Shown here: positions 45,135-53,617 of the stretch, one piece after another
Layout: every line of letters begins with the position of its first letter
Position numbering within the stretch: the first letter of the stretch is position 1
Assembly (NCBI RefSeq): GCF_900188225.1
Contig: NZ_FZOC01000003.1
Span: 310,001 to 374,000 of the forward strand
Direction: 5' to 3'
Source of the DNA: Humidesulfovibrio mexicanus
GTDB lineage: Bacteria > Desulfobacterota > Desulfovibrionia > Desulfovibrionales > Desulfovibrionaceae
Length of the DNA stretch: 64,000 bases
Notes under the pieces: generated by a model
What the model saw: the letters and a program-made list of their open reading frames with translations, nothing else
Databases searched by the model: none
What the model was told of the DNA's origin: nothing
Made by a program: the position numbers and the translations under genes

Positions 45135-47402
45135 CTACCGGGGCGTTGCCGGCTGGAAGCTCAGGCACAGGACGAACGTGCTGCCCTGCCCCGGCGTGCT
45201 TATGGCTTCCAAGGTGGCCCCCATGCCCGTGGCCAGCTCCTTGGCGATGGCCAGCCCCAGGCCTGTGCCCGCATAGCGTTTGGTGAGCGGGGCTTCAGCC
45301 TGCACAAAGGGTTTGAACAGCTTAGGCAAAAATTCCGGGGCGATGCCGATGCCGGTGTCCGTGACCTCCACCCGCAGGGTGCAGGTGTCCTCGTCGCGGC
45401 AGCTTACCTGGGCGTCCAGGCGCACCCCGCCCGTTGCCGTGAATTTCACGGCGTTGTCCAGCAGGTGGCGCAGCAGTTGGCCAAGGCGTTCGGGGTCGCC
45501 AACCAGCCGCAGCGCGTCCAGATCCCTGGGCGCGACAAGGGCGAAGGACAGCCCCTTGGTTTCGGCCCTTGGGCCGAACTCCGCCGCCAGGGGCGACAGC
45601 ACCTCTTCCAGGCGGAAGGGCTTGAGTTCAAAGCGGGTCTCTCCGCTTCCCAGGGCCGCGTAATCCAGAATGTCGTTCACCAGATCGGTGATGTGCCGGG
45701 CCGAGCGGGTGGCCCAGGCGAGATATTCGGCGCGTTCTGCGGGGTCGGCCGCATCGCCCATGAGCTGGAGCATTCCCAGAAGCCCGTTCAACGGCGTGCG
45801 CAGTTCGTGGCTCATGTTGGCCAGAAAGGCGCTTTTGGCCTGGCTGGCGGCCTCCGCTTCCTCCTTGGCGGCCAGCAGGGCGCGTTCGGAAAGCTTGCGC
45901 TCGGTGATGTCGCGGGAGAAGCTGGCGATCTGGACGATTTCGCCCGCTGCGTTGCGCACAGGGTGCAGCCGGATGGCGTAGGTCCTTCCCTCGCGGTCTT
46001 CCTCGAAGCGCAGGGGTTTGCCCGTGCGCACAACCTCCTCCATGTGGGTCTTGCGGCCATTGCGCACGTATATGGGGATCATGTCCAGAATGCTCTTGCC
46101 GGTAAGCTCCCCAACGGTCTTGCCGCGCCGCATGGCGGCGGATTCGTTCATGGCCAGCACCTGGCCGTCGGGCACCAGCAGCAGCACCCCGTCGCTGGAG
46201 GCGTTGAACACCGCGCGCAGGCGCTCCTCGCTTTCGAACAGGGCCAGACGCGCGGCCTCCCGTTCCCTGGCGTGGCGCTCCATGGCCTCGGCCATGTGGT
46301 CCAGGGCGCGGCCCAGCTCGCCGATTTCTCCATCCTGGGTTGAAAGCCCGCTGCGGGCGGAGGCGTCGCCCGCGTGCAGCGCGCGCACGGTGTCCATGAG
46401 CCGGGCCGTCGGCTCCAGAATGTTGCGCCGGGCCCACAGGCGCGCCAGGAGCAGGATCGCCGCGGTCATGGCCGCCAGGGCGAGCAGATTGCGGGTAAGC
46501 TTGCCGCCGCTGGCCGCGTACACCGCCGCCTTGGGGATGCCCACCCGCACGTAGCAGGCCTCGCCCCGGCAGATGTTCAGGCGCTTGATGACGTAGTAGC
46601 GCTCCGCGCCGTCCAGGCCCATGCCCCAGCCTGTGGTCCCCGCTGCGTCGGCGCGGACGATATCGGCCTGCTCCCCGGGCAGTTCGGCGCCGGAATAGGG
46701 CGCGGCCTCTGGCAGACGGTACAGCACGCGGCCCGCGTTGCTGGCGAGCACCAGCGTGGTGTTTTCCGGCAATGCCGCTTCGTCGAATGTCTTGGCCGCC
46801 TGCGCCATGGTGAGGTGCGCCACCAGAAGCATGTCCACACGGCCCTCTGGGCCGAACAGGGGCGTGGCGTAGCTGATGACCGTGTGCGGCCGGGCTTGCG
46901 TCGCGTCCTGGGGGGAAAGGCCCACAGTGAAGCTCCGTCCCTTCAGGGCGGTGGCGAAGGCCTGGTCGTTGGCAAAGGTGAGGCCAGAGGCCACGGGGTG
47001 CGCCGCTAGGGCAACCGAGCCGTCTGGCCTGGCCAAAATGAGGTTTTCGTAGTGCGTGGCCCCCTGGGCCGCCAGGCGCAGCAAGCGCTGGCCCTGCGCC
47101 GACCTTCCGGCGCGCAGCAGCGGATTGGTGGCCAGGACCTCCAAGAGGGCCTGGGCGTTGGCGGTCTCGCGGCCCAGGGAATGCGCCACCAGGCCCGCGG
47201 CGCGCGCGGCCTCGGCCACGGCGGCTTCGCGCTCCTGGGCGCGGTCGCGCATGTGGCTGTAGAGAGAAAGCCCCAGCATGGGCAGAAGGGCAAGCGCCAC
47301 CAGGGACACCAGCAAGGCGTGCAGGCTGGCGGCGCGTCGTCGCAGGCGCTCGTTCAGTCCGGGCACGTCACGCCTCGCCCGCATGGGCCGGGCCGCAGAC
47401 AT
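45135..47402 (-). CDS. Membrane sensor histidine kinase (CACHE-HAMP-PAS)
   Basis: 755-aa kinase. A membrane helix at about 28-48, a periplasmic double-CACHE sensor (about 50-300; LILARPDGSVALAAHP and VISYATPLFGPEGRVDMLLV-type strands), a second helix at about 305-325, HAMP, PAS (about 395-505), a dimerisation helix with His532 (NMSHELRTPLNG), and an ATPase domain ([26 protein letters not shown]). There is no receiver of its own. Its start overlaps by 35 nt the end of the REC-PAS-GGDEF-EAL gene, so the two are one operon and the receiver at Asp61 of that protein is the likely partner. Met7 is an alternative start. Confidence 0.9.
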   Translation of the reverse strand: MSAARPMRARRDVPGLNERLRRRAASLHALLVSLVALALLPMLGLSLYSHMRDRAQEREAAVAEAARAAGLVAHSLGRETANAQALLEVLATNPLLRAGRSAQGQRLLRLAAQGATHYENLILARPDGSVALAAHPVASGLTFANDQAFATALKGRSFTVGLSPQDATQARPHTVISYATPLFGPEGRVDMLLVAHLTMAQAAKTFDEAALPENTTLVLASNAGRVLYRLPEAAPYSGAELPGEQADIVRADAAGTTGWGMGLDGAERYYVIKRLNICRGEACYVRVGIPKAAVYAASGGKLTRNLLALAAMTAAILLLARLWARRNILEPTARLMDTVRALHAGDASARSGLSTQDGEIGELGRALDHMAEAMERHAREREAARLALFESEERLRAVFNASSDGVLLLVPDGQVLAMNESAAMRRGKTVGELTGKSILDMIPIYVRNGRKTHMEEVVRTGKPLRFEEDREGRTYAIRLHPVRNAAGEIVQIASFSRDITERKLSERALLAAKEEAEAASQAKSAFLANMSHELRTPLNGLLGMLQLMGDAADPAERAEYLAWATRSARHITDLVNDILDYAALGSGETRFELKPFRLEEVLSPLAAEFGPRAETKGLSFALVAPRDLDALRLVGDPERLGQLLRHLLDNAVKFTATGGVRLDAQVSCRDEDTCTLRVEVTDTGIGIAPEFLPKLFKPFVQAEAPLTKRYAGTGLGLAIAKELATGMGATLEAISTPGQGSTFVLCLSFQPATPR

Positions 47403-49533
47403 CCAGAAGGTCCTGGGCCTGGTCGCCGGAAACGGCCTTGGAGAACAGGAACCCCTGCCCGAACTCGCAGTTCAGCCCGGCCAGGAAATCGCGCTGGCGT
47501 TCGGTCTCTATGCCCTCGGCGACCACGTCGAAACCCAGGTTGTGGGCCAGGCTGACGATTGTGCGCACGATGACCAGGTTCTCGAAGGCGTCGAGATCGG
47601 ACACGAAGCTGCGGTCCACCTTGAGCGTATTGATGGGGAAGCGCCGCAGGTAGGACAGGGACGAATACCCGGTGCCGAAGTCGTCGATGCCCACCTTGAC
47701 GCCCATTTCTCGCAGGCCGCGCAGCTTGTGCACCACGCTTTCGGGGTTTTGCATCATCATGGTCTCGGTGATTTCGAGCTTGAGCAGCTGCGGGTCGAGG
47801 CCGGTCTCCTCCAGGATGCGCGCCAGCTGGCGCACCAGGTCCGGCTGGGCGAATTGCCGGGCCGAAAGGTTCACCGCCACGGTGAAGCCCTCCGGCAGGG
47901 CGAAACGCGAACGCCACAAGCTGGTGGTGCGGCAGGCCTCGGCCAGGGCCCATTGGCCGATGGGCACGATGAGCCCGGTCTGCTCCGCGTGGGGGATGAA
48001 GTCGCCAGGGGGCACAAGCCGCCCGTCCGTCTGCCAGCGGATGAGCGCCTCGAACCCGCACAGGGCCATGGTCTTGAGGTCGACAATGGGCTGGTAGTGC
48101 AGCCGGAACTCGTCCCTGTCCAGGGCCTGGTGCAGGTGCTGGTTCACGTTGAGCGCGTACTGGGCGCGGGTGCGCATGGCCCATTTGAACACCTTCACCT
48201 TGCCGCCGCCAAGGGTGCGGGCGTGCTCCATGGCGATGCCCGCATCGCGCAACAGGTCCTCGGGCTGGGCGTAGTCCGCCGGGCCAAGCACCACGCCCAC
48301 GCTGGCCGTGAACCGCAGCGTGTGGCCGTCGATCTCCATGGGACGGGCCATTTCCCGGCAGACGCGCCGCGCCACCTGCATGGCCTCGGCCGGGTTCTTC
48401 AGTTCCTCCAGGATGAGGGCGAACTCGTCCGCGCCGCAGCGGGCCACGGTGTCCAGACCGCGCGCCGCGGCCTTGATCCTCTCGGCCACGATGCACAGGA
48501 CCTTGTCGCCTGCGGCCGGGCCAAGGCTGCTGTTGATGGGCTTGAAGCGGTCCAGGTCCAGAAACAGCACCGCGTACAGATAGTTCAGCCTGCGGCGCGA
48601 ACGCTCCATGGATTGCTCCAGGCGGTTCAGCAAAAGCGCCCGGTTGGCCAGTCCGGTCAGCGGATCCTGGAAGGTGCGCTCCTGGACCGTTTCCTCAGCC
48701 TTGCGCCGCGCCGTGGTGTCCTCGGCCACCAGGGCCAGCAGGCCCGGACCGGGCACGTAGGCCTGGATGCGCAGCCACCTCCGAAGGTCCGCAACGTAGG
48801 TCTCCACCAGCCCGCTGCGGCCGCTTCTGGCCACCTCGGCGGTGAAGTCCCGAAGGTGTCCCTCCAGATTGGGCAACAACTCGGAAACGGTCCTGTCCAC
48901 AAGCATCTCGCGCGGGCGGTCCATCATCCGCTCCATGGCGGGGTTCACCTCCAGCACGCGGGCCTGGGGCAGGGCTGCCCCTTCCTCCATGGAGAGCAGG
49001 ACGAATCCGTTGAGCATGGAGTTGAAGAGGCTTTGGTAGCGGGCGCGGCTGTCGGAAAGCGCCCTGGAGGAACTGCGCAGCTCGGCGACGGTGCGGGCCA
49101 GGGCCTCGCCTGCGCGCTGCACGGCCAGACGCTGGCGGTGCATGTCCACGAATACGCGCACCTTGTTCTTGAGGATGTCGTGATCGAAGGGCTTGATGAG
49201 ATAGTCCACCGCGCCGGCTTCGTAGCCCCTGAAGACATGGCGCTGCTCTTTGCTGATGGCGGTGATGAAGATGATGGGGATGTGGCGCGTGGCCTCGCCC
49301 GCGCGGATGCGCTCCGCCGTGTCGAAACCGTCCAGACCCGGCATCATCACGTCCAGCAGGATGAGGGCGAAGTCGTGCTTGGACAAAAGCGCCAAGGCCT
49401 CATAGCCGCTCTTGGCGCACACGACATTAATCCCCTCCCGGCGCAACAGCCCGGAAAGCAGCAGCAGATTCACCTGCTCGTCATCCACGGCCAGGATGTC
49501 GATGGCCTCCGGGCCGTTTTCGGATCGGCACAT
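47368..49533 (-). CDS. Response regulator with PAS, GGDEF and EAL domains
   Basis: 721-aa cyclic-di-GMP enzyme controlled by phosphorylation. The receiver covers 1-125 with Asp61 (LLDVMMPGLDG) and the Lys of YLIKPFD. A PAS domain is at about 165-285. The GGDEF domain has the motif altered to GADEF (367-371), though the RxxD inhibition site (RGLD) is kept; cyclase activity is therefore doubtful. The EAL domain (470-715) is complete, with EALIRW (495-500), NLSARQF, EITET and DDFGTGYSS (617-625), so phosphodiesterase activity is expected. It is coupled to the kinase downstream and divergent from the EAL-like gene at 49756. Confidence 0.9.
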   Translation of the reverse strand: MCRSENGPEAIDILAVDDEQVNLLLLSGLLRREGINVVCAKSGYEALALLSKHDFALILLDVMMPGLDGFDTAERIRAGEATRHIPIIFITAISKEQRHVFRGYEAGAVDYLIKPFDHDILKNKVRVFVDMHRQRLAVQRAGEALARTVAELRSSSRALSDSRARYQSLFNSMLNGFVLLSMEEGAALPQARVLEVNPAMERMMDRPREMLVDRTVSELLPNLEGHLRDFTAEVARSGRSGLVETYVADLRRWLRIQAYVPGPGLLALVAEDTTARRKAEETVQERTFQDPLTGLANRALLLNRLEQSMERSRRRLNYLYAVLFLDLDRFKPINSSLGPAAGDKVLCIVAERIKAAARGLDTVARCGADEFALILEELKNPAEAMQVARRVCREMARPMEIDGHTLRFTASVGVVLGPADYAQPEDLLRDAGIAMEHARTLGGGKVKVFKWAMRTRAQYALNVNQHLHQALDRDEFRLHYQPIVDLKTMALCGFEALIRWQTDGRLVPPGDFIPHAEQTGLIVPIGQWALAEACRTTSLWRSRFALPEGFTVAVNLSARQFAQPDLVRQLARILEETGLDPQLLKLEITETMMMQNPESVVHKLRGLREMGVKVGIDDFGTGYSSLSYLRRFPINTLKVDRSFVSDLDAFENLVIVRTIVSLAHNLGFDVVAEGIETERQRDFLAGLNCEFGQGFLFSKAVSGDQAQDLLDVCGPAHAGEA

Positions 49534-49755
49534 GGCCCCGCTTTCCCCCTTGCTGCAAAAGGCTGGCGTTGCTGGGAATCTGAGTCGGCAGGACTCCCAT
49601 CAATGCCTGATGTTATCCGAGCTATATAGAAATGTACAGGCCGTTGGCGTGTGTGAGTCTTTGCGCGCATTGGTTTTTCTTGTCCGACCCGGCATTTTGA
49701 AATATACTTATTTTTGAGAATACGAAACGAACCGCCCGCCGGAGGCGCTCCACAC

Positions 49756-51000
49756 ATGCCAGCATCCACAGCATCCCCGCTTTCCGGACTCGATACGAGC
49801 GGCATTCAGGCCGTCCTTGAAAGCGAAAACATTTCCGTGTTCTTTCAGCCGGTCGTCTCGGTACGGTCCAAGAGCATCCTCGGTTTCGAGGCCTTTTCGC
49901 GCTCCCTGTCGGAAAGCGGACCGCGCCTGGACGCGCACGACCTCTTCGGCCAAAACTGGGGGGCCAAGACCCGCCTGGAACTGTGCCGACTGTGCCGACG
50001 CAAGGCGTTGGAGGCCTTTCGGCCCATATTCGAACGCCACCCGCAGATGCTGCTCTTTCTCAACACCGATGGCGGCGGCTTGGCCGCGGCACACAAGAAC
50101 GGCCACCTGGAGGCCGTGAGCCAGGCCCTGCGCATCCCCGGCAAGCGCATCGTGGTGGAGCTGGAACGCCCTTGGCTCAACCTGCCCGAGGTCGCCCGCT
50201 TCGTGCTGTACTATCGCGAAAGGGGCATGGGGCTTTCCGTTGACCTGTGCGGCGGCATGGGACTGCCCGTGGAGGAGCTCTTCGCCCTCAAGCCCGATTT
50301 CATCAAGTTCGATAGGCCGCTGTTCACCGATGTCCAGGGCCAGGAATTCAAGCGCGACATGGTGCAGTCGCTCATGCGCCTGTCCGACAAGCTGGGGAGC
50401 GTGCTCATCGCCAAGAACGTGGAGGCCGAAGACGAGGCCTTGCTGCTGCTCCAATGGGGGGTGAACCACCAGCAGGGATTCTATTACACAAAAGACAAGG
50501 ATTCCACCGAACGCGACCCCATCCGCGCCTTCCAGCAGAAAGTGGAGGAAATCAACCGCCGCTACCGCGAAAGCGCCCACGCCTGTGTGGCCGACAAGCG
50601 CAAACGCTACGAGGACTATCACAAGACGCTCAAGAAGGTGGCCTACAAGATGGCCGACTGCCGCGAACACGAATTCGCCGCCGCCTGCGAACGCATCGTC
50701 TCGACCGAGCCGACCTTGGTGTGCGCCTCCGTCCTCACCGACGACGGCGTGCAATTGACCCCGCTCGCCTTCCGCCGCGACCTCGCCGTGGATTCCCCCT
50801 TGCTCGGGCCGGAACGCGGGCGCGGCACGGACCACGGTATCCGCGAGGATGTGCTGCACCTGAAGAGCGGCTTTGACAAGTACGTGCTGCCACAACACAT
50901 CTCGCCCTTTGCCAAGGTCACCGTCAGCGCTATTTCCGCCCGCTTCTACAACGCCGAGGGCGCTCCCTACATCCTTTGCCTGGAGTTTTTGGTACAGTAG
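49756..51000 (+). CDS. Degenerate EAL-domain protein
   Basis: 414-aa protein with an EAL fold whose catalytic signatures are lost: the E-A-L box is EAF (GFEAFSR), the EITE metal motif is replaced by VELERPW, and the DDFGTGY loop by VDLCGGMGL. The QP of VFFQPVVS and LKPDFIKFDRPL are kept, so the barrel is still recognisable. A second region (from about 275) with YEDYHKTLKKVAYKMADC and CEREHEFAA-like helices ends in a small sensor-like domain. It may bind cyclic-di-GMP or a protein partner. The ATG at 49756 was taken over a TTG at 49714. It is transcribed divergently from the GGDEF-EAL regulator, 222 nt apart. Confidence 0.8.
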   Translation: MPASTASPLSGLDTSGIQAVLESENISVFFQPVVSVRSKSILGFEAFSRSLSESGPRLDAHDLFGQNWGAKTRLELCRLCRRKALEAFRPIFERHPQMLLFLNTDGGGLAAAHKNGHLEAVSQALRIPGKRIVVELERPWLNLPEVARFVLYYRERGMGLSVDLCGGMGLPVEELFALKPDFIKFDRPLFTDVQGQEFKRDMVQSLMRLSDKLGSVLIAKNVEAEDEALLLLQWGVNHQQGFYYTKDKDSTERDPIRAFQQKVEEINRRYRESAHACVADKRKRYEDYHKTLKKVAYKMADCREHEFAAACERIVSTEPTLVCASVLTDDGVQLTPLAFRRDLAVDSPLLGPERGRGTDHGIREDVLHLKSGFDKYVLPQHISPFAKVTVSAISARFYNAEGAPYILCLEFLVQ

Positions 51001-51080
51001 GCGCTTCGCCCGAATCGAATCAGGGGGCTCCGCCCCCTGCACCCCCGCCAAAGGGCCGCGGGCCCTTTGGAATCCCTTTG

Positions 51081-51132
51081 CCGAGCATGATGGCCCGGAC
51101 GGCGCATGCGCCGTCCGGGCCATCATGCTCGG
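51081..51132. repeat. Perfect 52-nt palindrome
   Basis: Positions 51081-51106 and 51107-51132 are exact reverse complements with no loop (starts CCGAGCATGATGGCCC). The flanks CCCTT and AAGGG extend the symmetry with a mismatch, to about 51074-51138. In RNA it would form a very stable hairpin. It follows the EAL-like gene by 80 nt. Confidence 0.9.
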
Positions 51133-51223
51133 GAAGGGTTCTGGCGGGAAAGGATACGGTCTGGGGAGCGGCCGGGATTCTGAACGCTGTGCCGAAGAGG
51201 CTCCCGTCCTGGGGCCATGCTCA

Positions 51224-51265
51224 CGTGGCGAGTCCCGCGGGCTTTCGCCCGCGGGACTCGCCACG
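51224..51265. repeat. Perfect 19-bp hairpin, TTTC loop
   Basis: Arms 51224-51242 and 51247-51265 pair exactly (begins CGTGGCGAGTCCCGCGG). It lies in the same spacer as the 52-nt palindrome and the element at 51271-51330. Confidence 0.88.
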
Positions 51266-51270
51266 ATGCG

Positions 51271-51330
51271 CAGGGGCTCCGGGGGGCGCGAAGCCCCCCG
51301 GCGGGGTCCCAGGGGCGGCGCCCCTGGGTT
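51271..51330 (-). terminator. GC-rich repeat with terminator-like stem
   Basis: Reverse-orientation copy of the element at 26355-26393. On the plus strand it ends with arms CCCAGGGGC (51308-51316) and GCCCCTGGG (51320-51328) followed by TTTTCT, a reasonable intrinsic terminator for the EAL-like gene. The opposite orientation would end the acyl-CoA dehydrogenase transcript less well. Confidence 0.65.
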
Positions 51331-51336
51331 TTCTCG

Positions 51337-53379
51337 CTACAGCGGGTAGTCCAGCGCCTCGGGGATCATGACCTGGGCGATGGCTTCGCCTGCGCGGTCG
51401 CGGGCCAGGCGCGCGCCGGAAAGGGCGGCGTCGGTTTGCGCGCGCAGGGCCTGGAACTCGGCCAGGTCGGCATCCACGCCGTAGCCGTAGGCCAGTTCGG
51501 CGCAGATGCGCGCCACTTCGCCTGCGGTGCGGGCGTTCTGCAGGCAGCAGAGGTCGGCGAAGAAGCCCAGGGTGTCGTCCAGGCTGTCGGCCAGGATGGG
51601 GTTCTCCGGGCCTTTGCGCTTGAGTTCGAGCACATCGTCCAGGAAGCAGCGCGCGGCCATGAGCCAGGACACGGCGTCGGCCATGGGGAAGGTGACGCCC
51701 TGCCGGTTGCCGGAGAAGAGTTTTTTGCCGTCGGCGTCCTTGGCGTTTTGCAGGTGGGCCAGGGTCCACAGCCACAGGCGCATGGCGCCTGCCAGGGCCT
51801 TGGCACCGGTCTGCGGCCAGGATTCGGCCAGGGCGTCCAGTTCCTTGATCCAGTGGCCCATGAGGGCGAGGAACACGGGGTTGCCCATTGTGGCGGTAAG
51901 GTGGCGGCGCTGGACGACTTCCGGGCCTTCGTAGGTGGCCTCAAGCTGGCAGTCGGTCCATTTCTGGAACAGGAAGCCGGGGCAGTCCTCGGTGACGCCG
52001 TAGCCGCCCACCAGGGCCACGGCCTCGCGCATCATGTTCGCGCCCACGCCGGGGCACCACAGCTTGCAGGCCGGGATGAGCACGTTTGTTTCGGCGTCCA
52101 GGAAGATGCTCTGCACGAACACGTCGTTTGCAAGCTCCTCGAAGCGGGCGGCGTCGCGTTGCGCTTCCGGGGTGAAGAGCAGGTTCAGGTATTCGAGGAC
52201 CGTGGGCTCCATCTTTTTGAGGGCGCTCATCTGCGCGCGCGGGCCGGTGATGCCCTGCTCGCGGAACAGGGCCTCCTTGCGTTTTTCCAGCGGGTCCAGC
52301 AGGTCGGCCTTGCGGGCGGCGTCGAAGCCGAGCGAGCAGCCCGCCTCGCCGCAGGCCCAGAGGTCGGCCAAACGCTGGCAGGCGTCCTCCTTCATCTGCA
52401 GGCCCTGGTCGTAGCGCGGGGTGCCGGGCTGGGCGTCGCCGCCGCGGAAGCGCGAGCGGTGGTAGCGGATGATGGGCTCCACCGCCGAGAGCAGCTTGGC
52501 CGAGGTCATGACGCCCACGGGGATGCGCGTTCTGTGGAACACGCTGCCGATGATCTCCGCATGGGAGTAGTTGGGCACGATGACGCCGTCCTTCACCGTG
52601 TAGCCGCCGATGATGCGGCTGGCGGGCACGGTGAGGCTCAAAATGGGGTCGCGCGTGCTGGAAAGCTGGTGGACCATCTTGAGGGTGGGCGCGCCACGGT
52701 CGAACACGCCGGGGTCGTCCTTTTCCAGGATGACCATGCAGGAGCCCTTGATGCGCGGGTCGTCGCTGACCACGGCGGCGGTGACGAAGTCGGCGAAGTC
52801 CATGCCGGTGATGAAGCGGCCGCGCTTGTCCACCTGGAGCATGGGCTCCTGGCCCTCGTTCCATTCGGCCACGCGGACCTTGCTGGTGAGGATGCCGGTG
52901 TCCACGCCCACGAAGGGCAGCGGTTCGGTGAGGGCGAAGGCCCCGCGCATGGTCGCGCGGCCCTCGGTTGGGCAGGCCATGGCCATGTAGTGGTCGCGCT
53001 GTTCCGGGGTGCCCTTTTCGTGGATGGGGGCCAGGGCCAGGTTGGTGGCCAGGCCGCAGGTGGCGGCCCCGGCGTCCACCCAGGAGAGCTCGAAGGTGGT
53101 GAGGCTGAGGGCGAAGTTCTTGGGGCCGTCGATGTAGCCGCCCTGGGCGGTGTCCATGTAGAGCGCGGTCAGGCCGGAGGCGTCGAAGGCCTCAAGCAAA
53201 GTGTTCTTGCGCTCGGTCCATTCGTGGGTGTTGCGCTGGCCATCGGCCACCAGGCGGGCCACGTGGCCGCGGGCCACGCCGCGGGAGGACTGGACCACCA
53301 TCTGGAGGTCGTAGCGGTCAGTGTAGCGCCACATGATCTGGCGGATGTCGTCACCGGGCAGGGTCGCGAGTTTGCTCAT
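51337..53379 (-). CDS. Acyl-CoA dehydrogenase family protein
   Basis: 680-aa flavoenzyme, longer than the 380-aa classic enzyme. The start is the ATG at 53377-53379 (MSKLATLPGDDIRQIMWRYT) with GAGGG upstream; an extension to 53715 is Arg/Pro-rich shadow. The central part has acyl-CoA dehydrogenase landmarks: MRGAFALTEPL (FAD strand), ITGMDFADFVTAAVVSDD, HQLSSTRDPILSLTVPA and the later RFRGGDAQPG and VALVGGYGVTEDCPGFLFQKWTDCQLEATYEG (landmarks GGYGVTEDCP and YEG). The extra C-terminus is helical. It should hand electrons to ETF, whose genes are at the other end of the window. The catalytic Glu cannot be placed without alignment. Confidence 0.83.
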   Translation of the reverse strand: MSKLATLPGDDIRQIMWRYTDRYDLQMVVQSSRGVARGHVARLVADGQRNTHEWTERKNTLLEAFDASGLTALYMDTAQGGYIDGPKNFALSLTTFELSWVDAGAATCGLATNLALAPIHEKGTPEQRDHYMAMACPTEGRATMRGAFALTEPLPFVGVDTGILTSKVRVAEWNEGQEPMLQVDKRGRFITGMDFADFVTAAVVSDDPRIKGSCMVILEKDDPGVFDRGAPTLKMVHQLSSTRDPILSLTVPASRIIGGYTVKDGVIVPNYSHAEIIGSVFHRTRIPVGVMTSAKLLSAVEPIIRYHRSRFRGGDAQPGTPRYDQGLQMKEDACQRLADLWACGEAGCSLGFDAARKADLLDPLEKRKEALFREQGITGPRAQMSALKKMEPTVLEYLNLLFTPEAQRDAARFEELANDVFVQSIFLDAETNVLIPACKLWCPGVGANMMREAVALVGGYGVTEDCPGFLFQKWTDCQLEATYEGPEVVQRRHLTATMGNPVFLALMGHWIKELDALAESWPQTGAKALAGAMRLWLWTLAHLQNAKDADGKKLFSGNRQGVTFPMADAVSWLMAARCFLDDVLELKRKGPENPILADSLDDTLGFFADLCCLQNARTAGEVARICAELAYGYGVDADLAEFQALRAQTDAALSGARLARDRAGEAIAQVMIPEALDYPL

Positions 53380-53491
53380 GAATCCCTCGAAAGTTGCGTT
53401 TCGTGAGTGGGCGCGCACAGGCGCGGGCGTGTGATTTTGAGCCGTCAAATACGGCATTCGGCGCGGGGTGTCAAAGGCGGAGGCCAGAATC

Positions 53492-53617
53492 GGCGCGGGC
53501 TTTGGCGGGGGCAAGGCTTCGGCGGGGGGCAGGGGCGCGGGCCGAGTGGGAAAGGCGCGCGCGGGCAAGCGCCGGGGCAGCGCCGATTGCTTCGCACGCT
53601 GCCGCCAAAGCCCGCGG
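53492..53617. repeat. 19-bp direct repeat and inverted copy next to the methyltransferase gene
   Basis: GGCGCGGGCTTTGGCGGGG occurs at 53492-53510 and again at 55310-55328, on the far side of the methyltransferase gene. An inverted version, CCGCCAAAGCCCGCGG, occupies 53602-53617 and touches the gene's stop codon. The gene is therefore framed by related repeats. The 53380-53491 stretch carries nothing recognisable. Confidence 0.7.

Noticed and set aside
51217-53406. 729-codon plus-strand frame opposite the acyl-CoA dehydrogenase
   Set aside because: Antisense shadow with His/Gly/Ala-rich repeats and no ribosome site.
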